Source: Pseudomonas extremorientalis
GTDB taxonomy: Bacteria > Pseudomonadota > Gammaproteobacteria > Pseudomonadales > Pseudomonadaceae
Reading direction: 5' to 3'
Length of the DNA stretch: 64,000 bases
Assembly: GCF_001870465.1 (NCBI RefSeq)
Contig: NZ_MDGK01000015.1
Coordinates: 124,001-188,000, forward strand
Part shown: in pieces, positions 28,178-35,492 of the stretch
Numbering within the stretch: position 1 is the stretch's first letter
How the letters are laid out: each line of letters starts with the position of its first letter
Program-made: the position numbers and the translations under genes
The notes under the pieces: model-generated
The model's input: only the letters and a program-made list of their open reading frames with translations
Database searches by the model: none
What the model was told of the DNA's origin: nothing

Positions 28178-28855
28178 ATGGCTTGGATTTTTCACTCGTT
28201 ACTTCGTACGGCGCTGTTGCTGGCTGTGGGCGGCCCCGCATCGGCGGCGACGCTTGAGGTGTTGGCCCAGCAGGTCGACGGTCAGCCTGTTGCCGATGCC
28301 GTGGTCACCTTGCACGGCCCGGCGCAGGCGCCGCAGGGCGTGCTCAAGGCGGATATGGACCAGCGCGGTCAACGCTTCGCGCCCCATGTACTGGCAGTGC
28401 ACACCGGTACCCAGGTGCGCTTCCCCAACAGCGACAATATTCGCCATCAGGTGTATTCGTTCTCCGCTGCCAAGCGCTTCGAACTGCGCCTTTACGAAGG
28501 CACGCCCACTGACCCGCTGCTGTTCGACAGGCCCGGCGTGGTGGTGCTGGGCTGCAATATCCATGACTGGATGCTCGGCTATATCTACGTCACCGATGAC
28601 CCGCGTTTCGGCGTCAGCGATGCCCAGGGCCGCGTGCGCCTGGAACAGTTGCCGGCCGGTGACTACCACCTCACCGTGTGGCATCCGCAACTGGCAGATA
28701 TGCAGCCGTTGGATGGCGGCACCTTGCACATTCCTGCTGCCGGGCTCAGCCACCGTGTGACGTTGAGCCTGGAGCCCGCACCGGCGGATTTGCCGCCGCC
28801 GCCCAGCGCCTTTGGCGATGCCTTCAATCGAGCCGCCCATGAAACTGCGCAGTAG
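28178..28855 (+). CDS. Periplasmic cupredoxin (methylamine-utilisation-type)
   Basis: 225-residue exported protein with a Sec signal ending near ASAA (residue 23). It has a single blue-copper-type fold: His90 in NIRHQVYSF and Cys126, His129 and Met132 in GCNIHDWM form a complete type-1 copper ligand set. A carboxypeptidase-regulatory-like beta domain (GRVRLEQLPAGDYHLTVWHP) follows. Such proteins are often annotated methylamine utilisation protein, but no methylamine genes are present here. Its 3' end overlaps the second phosphodiesterase gene by 17 bases, so the two are coupled, suggesting that it feeds copper or redox information to that sensor. Confidence 0.85.
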   Translation: MAWIFHSLLRTALLLAVGGPASAATLEVLAQQVDGQPVADAVVTLHGPAQAPQGVLKADMDQRGQRFAPHVLAVHTGTQVRFPNSDNIRHQVYSFSAAKRFELRLYEGTPTDPLLFDRPGVVVLGCNIHDWMLGYIYVTDDPRFGVSDAQGRVRLEQLPAGDYHLTVWHPQLADMQPLDGGTLHIPAAGLSHRVTLSLEPAPADLPPPPSAFGDAFNRAAHETAQ

Positions 28856-31187
28856 CTTCCAGGCGCGGGTCGCCTGCGTGTTGATCGTGCTGTCACTGGT
28901 GGTGATCGGCGCGCTGTATTTCAGCGTCAAGGCCGCCACCCGCTCGGCGGTCCACGGCCAGGCCCTGGCCCAGCTGGACGTGGGCACGCGGGTGTTCGAG
29001 CGCTTGCTCGACACACGCGGTCGGCGCCTGGCCGATGGTGTGCAGTTGTTGGCGGCCGACTTCGGTTTTCGCGATGCGGTCGCCAGTGGCGATTCGGCAA
29101 CCCTGCGCTCGGTGCTGCTCAACCACGGCAAGCGCATCAACGCCAGCGACATGATCCTGCTGGGCATGGACGGAAAAGTCCTGGCCAGCACCCTGGAGGA
29201 CGTTTCGGAGGGCTCGACCTTTCGCTACGACCAGGCCCTGCGCGAAGCCCGGCGCAATCGTCAGGCGATGCTGGTGGTGCCGTTGCAGGGCGAGCCGCAT
29301 CTGTTGGTAGAAGCTTCGGTGCTGGCGCCGTTGCCTATCGCGCGGGTGGTAATGGGGTTCAGCATGGACGCGGCATTTGCCGATGAGCTGCGTTCGCTGA
29401 GCAACCTGGAAGTCTCGTTCCTGGCGATTGATCATGACCGCCCCGGCGAGCTGGTCAGTACCCAGCCGCAAGCACTGCGCCAGAGCATCAGCGCGCTGAT
29501 GCTGGGCGACTCGACGCGGCGTGGCGTGTCCACCACCGCTCACCTTGAGCACCGCTTCCTCAGTCAATCGCTGGTATTGGCCAGTGATGAAAACGGCAAA
29601 GTCCTGGCCCTGCTGCAAAGCCCGCTGGATGCGGCGATGCAGGCCTTTGTGCCATTGGATGAAAAGATTCTCGGGATTGCCCTGGTCGCGCTGATCGCTT
29701 CATTGATCGGTGCCTTGCTGCTGGCGCGCACGGTGTCGCGTCCGGTGCAGGCCTTGGCGCAGGCGGCCGAACGCATCGGCAGCGGCGACTATCAGACCCC
29801 GGTGGTGCTGGCGCGCAGTGATGAACTGGGGCGCCTGGCCCTGGCGGTCAACGCGATGCAAAACGGCATTGCCGAGCGCGAACAACAGCTGGCGCACAAT
29901 GCCTTGCATGATCGCGTCACCGGCCTGCCGAACCGTGCGCTGGCCATGGAACGCCTGGGCAGTTCGATTGCCCTGCAACGCCCGGTGGCCCTGATCTACC
30001 TGGGCATCGACAACCTGCGCGCCGCCAGCGAAACCGCAGGCCCCGAAGCGGTGGACCAACTGCTGATCACGGTCAGCCAGCGCCTGCAAGCGGCGTTGCG
30101 CCCCGGCGATACCGTGGCGCACCTGATCGCCGACGAATTCCTGCTGCTGCTCGAAGGTGCGGGCAGCGACGAAGCGGTGGGCATGGCCGACAAACTGCAA
30201 CAGCTGCTGCTGCGTCCCCAGCGCATCAACGGCCATGACCTGGCGCTGGATTGTCGCCTGGGCATCGCGGTGTACCCGGTCGATGGTGAAAGCCCGCACA
30301 CCTTGCTGGAACGCGCGGCCATCGCCATGAAGGACGCCGCGCAAATGCCCGGCCGCCTGCAAATCTATGAGCAGGGCCGCGACCTGGCGCACCGCCGCCA
30401 GATTACCCTGATCCGTGACCTGCGCCACGCGGCCAACCAGGGTCAACTGTTGCTGCACTACCAGCCCAAGCTGGATATCCGCCAGGGCCATGTGCGTCAG
30501 GCCGAAGCGCTGTTGCGCTGGCAGCATCCGCAGTTCGGCATGGTCTCGCCGGGGGAATTCATCCCGCTGGCCGAACGCTCGGGCAGTATCCAGTTGCTGA
30601 CCCAATGGGTGATCGAGCAGGGCATTCGCCAGTTGTGCGAATGGAACCGGCGCGGCCTGTCCTTGCAACTGTCGCTGAACATCTCGGCGGACGATCTGCT
30701 GGGCGATGAGCTGGCCCACCGGGTCTCGGCATTGCTGTGTCGCTATGGTTTGCCGGCCGAGCAACTGCTGTTTGAAATCACCGAAAGCGCGGTGATGCGT
30801 GAGCCGGAAAAAGCCCTCAAGGTGCTCAACTTGCTGCGCGATTGCGGTATCGGCCTGTCGGTGGACGATTTCGGCACCGGCTATTCGTCACTGGCGCACC
30901 TCAAGCGCCTGCCGGTGCAGGAGTTGAAGATCGACCAATCCTTTGTGCGCAACCTCGATGAAACCAGTGAAGACGCAGTGATCGTGCGCTCCACCATCGA
31001 GATGAGCCACAACCTGGGCCTCAAGGTCGTTGCCGAGGGTGTCGAATACGCCCACAGCCTGCGCCTGCTGGAGCGCTGGCAGTGCGACACAGCCCAGGGT
31101 TACCTGATCAGCCGGCCGTTGAGTGCCGACGCCTTCGAAGCCTGGATGGCCTTGCCGCTCAGTGCGCAAACTTCCCTGGTTCATTGA
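28839..31187 (+). CDS. Membrane sensor c-di-GMP phosphodiesterase (degenerate GGDEF plus EAL), copy 2
   Basis: 782-residue paralogue of the protein at 25630, colinear over its whole length and with the same architecture: N-terminal helix, periplasmic sensor (about residues 32-270), second helix, HAMP, degenerate GGDEF (IADEF) and EAL. Catalytic residues are intact: E556-A-L, NISADDL, EITES, DDFGTGYSS, KIDQSF, EGVE. The sensor domain has diverged far more than the EAL half, so the two probably perceive different but related signals. ATG 28839 lies inside the 3' end of the cupredoxin gene. The DUF3034 gene follows five bases after the stop. Confidence 0.92.
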   Translation: MKLRSSFQARVACVLIVLSLVVIGALYFSVKAATRSAVHGQALAQLDVGTRVFERLLDTRGRRLADGVQLLAADFGFRDAVASGDSATLRSVLLNHGKRINASDMILLGMDGKVLASTLEDVSEGSTFRYDQALREARRNRQAMLVVPLQGEPHLLVEASVLAPLPIARVVMGFSMDAAFADELRSLSNLEVSFLAIDHDRPGELVSTQPQALRQSISALMLGDSTRRGVSTTAHLEHRFLSQSLVLASDENGKVLALLQSPLDAAMQAFVPLDEKILGIALVALIASLIGALLLARTVSRPVQALAQAAERIGSGDYQTPVVLARSDELGRLALAVNAMQNGIAEREQQLAHNALHDRVTGLPNRALAMERLGSSIALQRPVALIYLGIDNLRAASETAGPEAVDQLLITVSQRLQAALRPGDTVAHLIADEFLLLLEGAGSDEAVGMADKLQQLLLRPQRINGHDLALDCRLGIAVYPVDGESPHTLLERAAIAMKDAAQMPGRLQIYEQGRDLAHRRQITLIRDLRHAANQGQLLLHYQPKLDIRQGHVRQAEALLRWQHPQFGMVSPGEFIPLAERSGSIQLLTQWVIEQGIRQLCEWNRRGLSLQLSLNISADDLLGDELAHRVSALLCRYGLPAEQLLFEITESAVMREPEKALKVLNLLRDCGIGLSVDDFGTGYSSLAHLKRLPVQELKIDQSFVRNLDETSEDAVIVRSTIEMSHNLGLKVVAEGVEYAHSLRLLERWQCDTAQGYLISRPLSADAFEAWMALPLSAQTSLVH

Positions 31188-31192
31188 GTGAC

Positions 31193-32056
31193 ATGACCGT
31201 GCGTTTTTCTTTCCTGATCGGTTGCCTTGGTGCACTGACCCTGCAAACGGCACTGGCCGACAACGGCCGCCTGATCGCTACCGGCGGCGCCAGCAGTATC
31301 GAAGGTGCGGCGGGCGGTGGGATCACACCCTGGGCAGTGCTGGCCGGATACGGCGAACAGCACGAATGGGGGGCCACGGCGTTCGCGACCACGGTCAACC
31401 TGCCGGATTATCGGCTGGACGTGGCCGGGCTGGCGCTGGCCTACGACAACCGCATCGAGGTGTCTTTCGCCCGCCAGCGCTTCGACCTCGGCAGCCTGGT
31501 GCATAAGCTCAATCTGCCCGAGGACAACCTGGGCCAGGACGTGCTTGGCCTCAAGGTGCGCCTGTTCGGTGATGTGATCTACGACGCGCTGCCGCAGGTT
31601 TCCCTGGGCCTGGAATACAAGCACCAGACGAACTTTGATATCCCCAGCCTGGTGGGCGCCAGGCGCGACAGCGATGTCGAAGGCTACCTGGCCGCCAGCC
31701 GCCTGTTCATGGGCGCCGCGTTTGGCTACAACGTGCTGGTCAACGGCAGCCTGCGCTACAGTCGGGCCAATGAAACCGGCTTGCTCGGCTTTGGCGGCGA
31801 CCGCCGCGACAGCCGCAGCCTGCTCAAGGAAGGCTCGCTGGCGTTGCTGCTCAACCCGCGTTGGGCGGTGGGCGTGGAGTACCGTGAGAAGCCCGACAAC
31901 CTGTCGTTTGCCGGCGAAAGTGATTGGGCGGATGTGTTCGTGGGGTACTTCCCCAACAAGCATGTGTCGTTTGTATTGGCTTATGCACGGCTTGGCGAAA
32001 TTGCCACGCTGGACCACCAGAACGGCACGTATTTGTCCGTGCAGGGGAGTTTCTGA
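31193..32056 (+). CDS. DUF3034-family probable outer-membrane protein
   Basis: 287 residues with a Sec signal (MTVRFSFLIGCLGALTLQTALA). After a glycine-rich segment (TGGASSIEGAAGGG) come alternating beta strands with a terminal phenylalanine (VQGSF), as in outer-membrane barrels. The family has no known function to my knowledge, and members commonly sit beside cupredoxin/EAL/globin genes as here. It starts five bases after the phosphodiesterase, and its TGA overlaps the ATG of the globin gene. A channel or surface partner for the sensing module is possible but unproven. Confidence 0.8.
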   Translation: MTVRFSFLIGCLGALTLQTALADNGRLIATGGASSIEGAAGGGITPWAVLAGYGEQHEWGATAFATTVNLPDYRLDVAGLALAYDNRIEVSFARQRFDLGSLVHKLNLPEDNLGQDVLGLKVRLFGDVIYDALPQVSLGLEYKHQTNFDIPSLVGARRDSDVEGYLAASRLFMGAAFGYNVLVNGSLRYSRANETGLLGFGGDRRDSRSLLKEGSLALLLNPRWAVGVEYREKPDNLSFAGESDWADVFVGYFPNKHVSFVLAYARLGEIATLDHQNGTYLSVQGSF

Positions 32057-32475
32057 TGCGCTGTTTACCGCTGGTTTTCGTCCTGCTGCTCAGCGCCTGC
32101 GCGCAGCAACCGCCCAAGGACGACAGCCTCTATCGCGACCTCGGCGCCATGCCCGGCATCACCCGGATCGTGGAGGGCATGTTGCTCAACATCGCCCGGG
32201 ATGAACGCATCGTCGAGCGCTTCCGGCGCATTGATATCCAGCGCCTGCGCAACAAGCTGATCGAGCAGTTCTGTGTGGAGGCGGGTGGGCCGTGCACCTA
32301 CACCGGTGACAGCATGGCCGAGAGTCACAAGGGCCAGAATGTGAGCCGCAGTGATTTCAATGCGTTGGTGGAGGACTTGATCAAGGCGATGGACAGCGAG
32401 GGAATTGCGGTGCCGGTGCAGAACCGCTTGATTGCGCGGTTGGCGGTGATGCGCGATGAAGTCATAGAACACTGA
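32056..32475 (+). CDS. Group 1 truncated haemoglobin, lipoprotein
   Basis: 139-residue globin of the short 2-on-2 type (TrHbN), preceded by a lipoprotein signal ending LLLSACAQ, so the haem protein is anchored in the periplasm. SLYRDLGAMPGITRIVEGML is the typical N-terminal helix and the proximal haem ligand is His91 in MAESHKGQNVS. Such globins bind O2 or NO. Its ATG overlaps the DUF3034 stop (TGATG). A haem ligand sensor or NO dioxygenase next to a copper protein and two phosphodiesterases suggests gas- or redox-dependent c-di-GMP control. Confidence 0.88.
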   Translation: MRCLPLVFVLLLSACAQQPPKDDSLYRDLGAMPGITRIVEGMLLNIARDERIVERFRRIDIQRLRNKLIEQFCVEAGGPCTYTGDSMAESHKGQNVSRSDFNALVEDLIKAMDSEGIAVPVQNRLIARLAVMRDEVIEH

Positions 32476-32482
32476 TAAAAAA

Positions 32483-32511
32483 TGTGGGAGGGGGCTTGCC
32501 CCCCTCCCACA
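32483..32511. repeat. Single REP palindrome between convergent globin and gcd genes
   Basis: TGTGGGAGGGGGCTTGCCCCCCTCCCACA folds into one stem (the arms are positions 32483-32494 and 32500-32511). It lies eight bases after the globin stop and probably terminates both convergent transcripts. Confidence 0.8.
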
Positions 32512-32536
32512 GTGACAGTTCTGTTGCCGGTGTCGC

Positions 32537-34954
32537 TTATTCCGGCAGTTTGAACGCCATCACATAGTCACCCTGCTTGGTGCCCAGGGAACCGTGACCG
32601 CCGGCCATGACCAGCACGTACTGCTTGCCATCCTTGCCGGTGTAGGTCATCGGGGTGGTCTGCGCGCCGGCTGGCAGGCGACCTTCCCACAGTTGCTTGC
32701 CGTTTTTCACGTCGTAGGCACGCAGGTACTGGTCGAGGGTGCCGCTGAGGAACGCGACGCCACCGGCGGTGGTGAAGGTGCCACCCAGGCTAGGCACGCC
32801 CATGGTCAGCGGGACCGGAACCGGCGAGCTGTCACGCACGGTGCCGTTCTTGTGCATCCAGATGGTTTTGTGGGTGGTCAGGTCGACCGCGGCCACATAA
32901 CCCCATGCCGGTGCCTGGCACGGCAGGCCCATTGGCGACAGCAGGGCTTCGAGGATCACGCCGTACGGCGCGCCTTTGTTCGGCTGCACGCCTTCGGTTT
33001 CGCTGACGCGCGGGCCTTGCTTGGCGATGTCGGCCGCCGGGATCAGCTTGGACTTGAACGCCATGTAGCTCGGGTTGACGAAGGCAATCTGGCGCACCGG
33101 GTCGACGGAAATGCCACCCCAGTCAAACACGCCGAAGTTGCCCGGATACACGATCGAACCTTGCAGCGAAGGCGGGGTGAACGCACCGTCGTAGCGCATG
33201 GATTTGAAATCGATGCGGCACAGCAGTTGGTCGAACGGTGTCACGCCCCACATGTCACGCTCTTTGAGCGGCGGCGGCATGAAGTTCAGGTCCGACTTCG
33301 GCTGGGTTGGCGAGGTGTGGTCGCCCGCGACGGCGCCTTGCGGCACGGCCACTTCGTGGATCGGCACCACGGGTTGGCCGGTGGCGCGGTCCAGCACGTA
33401 GATGCTGCCTTGCTTGGTCGACGCCATCACCGCCTGCTTCACGCCGGCTTCGGTCTTGATGTCGATCAGCGACGGCTGGCCGCCTACGTCCATGTCCCAC
33501 AGGTCATGGTGAGTGAACTGGAAGGTCCACTTCACATGGCCGCTGTCGATGTCCAGGGCGGTCAGTCCGGCGCTGTATTTTTCCGAGTCTTCGGTACGGT
33601 CGCCGCCGTATTGGTCGGGCATCTGGTTGCCCATCGGCAGGTACAGCATGCCGAGTTTTTCATCCACGGCGAACATGGACCACATGTTCGGCGAGTTGCG
33701 GGTGTACGTCTTGCCTTCGGCCAACGGGGTGGTGTCGTCCGGGTTGCCACTGTCCCAGTTCCACACCAGCTTGCCGGTGTGCACGTCGAACGCGCGGATC
33801 ACGCCGCTGGGCTCGTCGGTGGAGACGTTGTCGGTGACGTGGCCGCCGATCACCACCAGGTTCTTGGTGACGGCCGGCGGCGAGGTGGAGTAGTAACCGC
33901 CTGGGGCGAAGCTGCCGATGTTGGCACGCAGGTCGACCTGGCCTTTGTCGCCGAAGTCTTCGCACATCTTGCCGGTGTCGGCGTTGAGGGCGATCAGGCG
34001 GGTGTCGGCGGTTGGCACGAAGATGCGTTTCGGGCAGGCGTTCGGTGCGGCGGCCGGGCTGGCGCTGCCGGTCGGGCTTTGCTCGGAAGCGTACACGGCG
34101 TCATCGTGATACGACACGCCACGGCAGGTCATGTGCGCCCAGCCCTTGAAGTTCTCAGCCCCCTGGCTGCTGATCTTCGGATCGAAGCGCCAGATTTCCT
34201 TGCCGGTGTCCGGGTCGAGGGCAATTACCTGGCTGTGCGGGGTGCACACGTAGAGCATGCCGTTGACTTTCAGCGGGGTGTTTTCCGCGGTTGTCTCGCC
34301 TGGATCATTCGGGCCAGGGATGTCACCGGTGCGGTAGGTCCACGCTGGTACCAACTTGTGGGCGTTTTCCGGGGTGATCTGTGCCAGCGGCGAGTAACGG
34401 TCACCGTAGGCCGAACGGCCGTAGGAGTTCCAGTCGCCATCGGCCTGGGACGGCGCAGCGCTGGCCATGCCTGGCACCGCGTCGCGGTCCAGTTGGCCGG
34501 TCTTGACCATCTCACCCGGGTTGGTGAACTGGCTGGCCAGGGCGGTAGCACCTGCCAACACCACGGCGACGCTCAGCGCGCCAGTGCCCAGTGGGGCAGG
34601 TTGGCCGCGCAGCAACGGACGGCGGAACCACGGCAGCAGCATGACGATACCCAGGGCGAACAGCAGCGCCAGGCGCGGCACCAACTGCCACCAGTCCAGG
34701 CCGACTTCCCACAGCGCCCACACGGTACTGGCGAACAACACCAGTGCGTACAGGCCCAGCGCGGCGCGGCGGGTGGCCAGCAACAGGATGCCGGTCAGGG
34801 TGATGCCGATACCGGCCAGCAGGTAGTACAGCGACCCGCCGAGCATCGTCAGCTTGATACCCCCGGCCAGCAAGGCCAGGCCCATGATCAGCAGCAAGAC
34901 GCCTAGCAACCTGGGCAGCAGGCGGCTTGGGCTCGAAGCACCATCAGTGCTCAT
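32537..34954 (-). CDS. gcd: PQQ-dependent membrane-bound glucose dehydrogenase
   Basis: Gcd oxidises glucose to gluconolactone in the periplasm, passing electrons to ubiquinone. It opens the direct oxidative pathway and gives phosphate solubilisation by gluconic acid. The product is 805 residues. Five N-terminal membrane helices (about residues 15-145) precede an eight-bladed PQQ propeller with PAWTYRTGDIPGPND near residue 210 and repeated tryptophan-docking motifs such as GKEIWRFDP, GHVKWTFQF and GKQLWEGRLP. It is transcribed alone. The 340 bases upstream carry DnaA-box-like repeats and a TGAAACGTTTCA palindrome, neither of which has a proven role. Confidence 0.95.
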   Translation of the reverse strand: MSTDGASSPSRLLPRLLGVLLLIMGLALLAGGIKLTMLGGSLYYLLAGIGITLTGILLLATRRAALGLYALVLFASTVWALWEVGLDWWQLVPRLALLFALGIVMLLPWFRRPLLRGQPAPLGTGALSVAVVLAGATALASQFTNPGEMVKTGQLDRDAVPGMASAAPSQADGDWNSYGRSAYGDRYSPLAQITPENAHKLVPAWTYRTGDIPGPNDPGETTAENTPLKVNGMLYVCTPHSQVIALDPDTGKEIWRFDPKISSQGAENFKGWAHMTCRGVSYHDDAVYASEQSPTGSASPAAAPNACPKRIFVPTADTRLIALNADTGKMCEDFGDKGQVDLRANIGSFAPGGYYSTSPPAVTKNLVVIGGHVTDNVSTDEPSGVIRAFDVHTGKLVWNWDSGNPDDTTPLAEGKTYTRNSPNMWSMFAVDEKLGMLYLPMGNQMPDQYGGDRTEDSEKYSAGLTALDIDSGHVKWTFQFTHHDLWDMDVGGQPSLIDIKTEAGVKQAVMASTKQGSIYVLDRATGQPVVPIHEVAVPQGAVAGDHTSPTQPKSDLNFMPPPLKERDMWGVTPFDQLLCRIDFKSMRYDGAFTPPSLQGSIVYPGNFGVFDWGGISVDPVRQIAFVNPSYMAFKSKLIPAADIAKQGPRVSETEGVQPNKGAPYGVILEALLSPMGLPCQAPAWGYVAAVDLTTHKTIWMHKNGTVRDSSPVPVPLTMGVPSLGGTFTTAGGVAFLSGTLDQYLRAYDVKNGKQLWEGRLPAGAQTTPMTYTGKDGKQYVLVMAGGHGSLGTKQGDYVMAFKLPE

Positions 34955-35050
34955 AGTGTGTTTCTCCGTGACGTTGGAATTATGTGACCCCGTGCTTCAC
35001 TGTAGATGACGATTCGGCACGGGCTTGGTTCAGCGTTAATTCGGTTTTTC

Positions 35051-35093
35051 TGGGGATAAGTGGGGTTATCCACAGACGGGCGATTTATCCCCA
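35051..35093. promoter_or_regulatory. Cluster of three DnaA-box-like sequences upstream of gcd
   Basis: TTATCCACA (35066-35074) is a perfect consensus DnaA box. TTATCCCCA occurs on the plus strand at 35085-35093 and on the minus strand at 35059-35051, each one base off consensus. All three lie within 43 bases in the non-coding region 97-139 bases upstream of gcd. No oriC-type AT-rich element or dnaA gene is nearby, so regulation or DnaA titration is more likely than an origin. Confidence 0.45.
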
Positions 35094-35168
35094 GGCGCAG
35101 CTCGGGGTAAGACAGCGCTGTCTTTGCAGGTGGGAATAATCAGCAAGATGAGGTCGACCGGGGGGCGC

Positions 35169-35180
35169 GTGAAACGTTTC
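35169..35180. promoter_or_regulatory. TGAAACGTTTCA palindrome upstream of gcd
   Basis: A perfect 12-base palindrome 215 bases upstream of gcd. It resembles LacI-family sugar-regulator operators of pseudomonads (PtxS: TGAAACCGGTTTCA; Cra/FruR: TTAAACGTTTCA). A LacI-type operator for gcd is a plausible inference; chance is not excluded. Confidence 0.35.
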
Positions 35181-35306
35181 AGTTTGTTGCGGCAAGGATA
35201 AAGGGAGAGGGCTTCAAGAGAAAGCGTAAATCGCAAGATGCATCATTTCAGATTTGGTAACAGTGACAGATAGTCGCTGCAACGTTGGCTTCATGAAACC
35301 CCGCCC

Positions 35307-35458
35307 TGTGGCGAGCGGGCTTGTTGTGGCGAGCGGGCTTGCCCCGCGTAGGGCTGCGAAGCAGCCCCCTGTCAATTCACCGCATTCTTTGAGAAAGACT
35401 CAGTGACTGGTTTTGGGGCTGCTGCGCAGCCCAACGCGGGGCAAGCCCGCTCGCCACA
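35307..35458. repeat. Second-family REP element with tandemly duplicated arm
   Basis: Long inverted arms (CGAGCGGGCTTGCCCCGCG... on the left, its complement ending GCCACA on the right), each with an internal GGGCTGCGAAGCAGCCC-type hairpin. The outer 18 bases of the left arm are duplicated in tandem (35307-35324 and 35325-35342, one base different), while the right arm has a single copy. It lies after the 3' end of the TonB receptor gene. Confidence 0.85.
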
Positions 35459-35492
35459 GTAAGCGGGTTGCTACAGGCTGGGGGGAAAATTT

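Noticed and set aside
28178..28855. Methylamine utilisation function for the cupredoxin
   Set aside because: None of the mau dehydrogenase subunits, cofactor biogenesis proteins or downstream enzymes is present. The label reflects database naming rather than context.
35051..35093. Replication origin at the DnaA-like boxes
   Set aside because: No AT-rich unwinding element, no dnaA, dnaN, rnpA, rpmH or parAB genes and no GATC-rich cluster. A regulatory role is more plausible.
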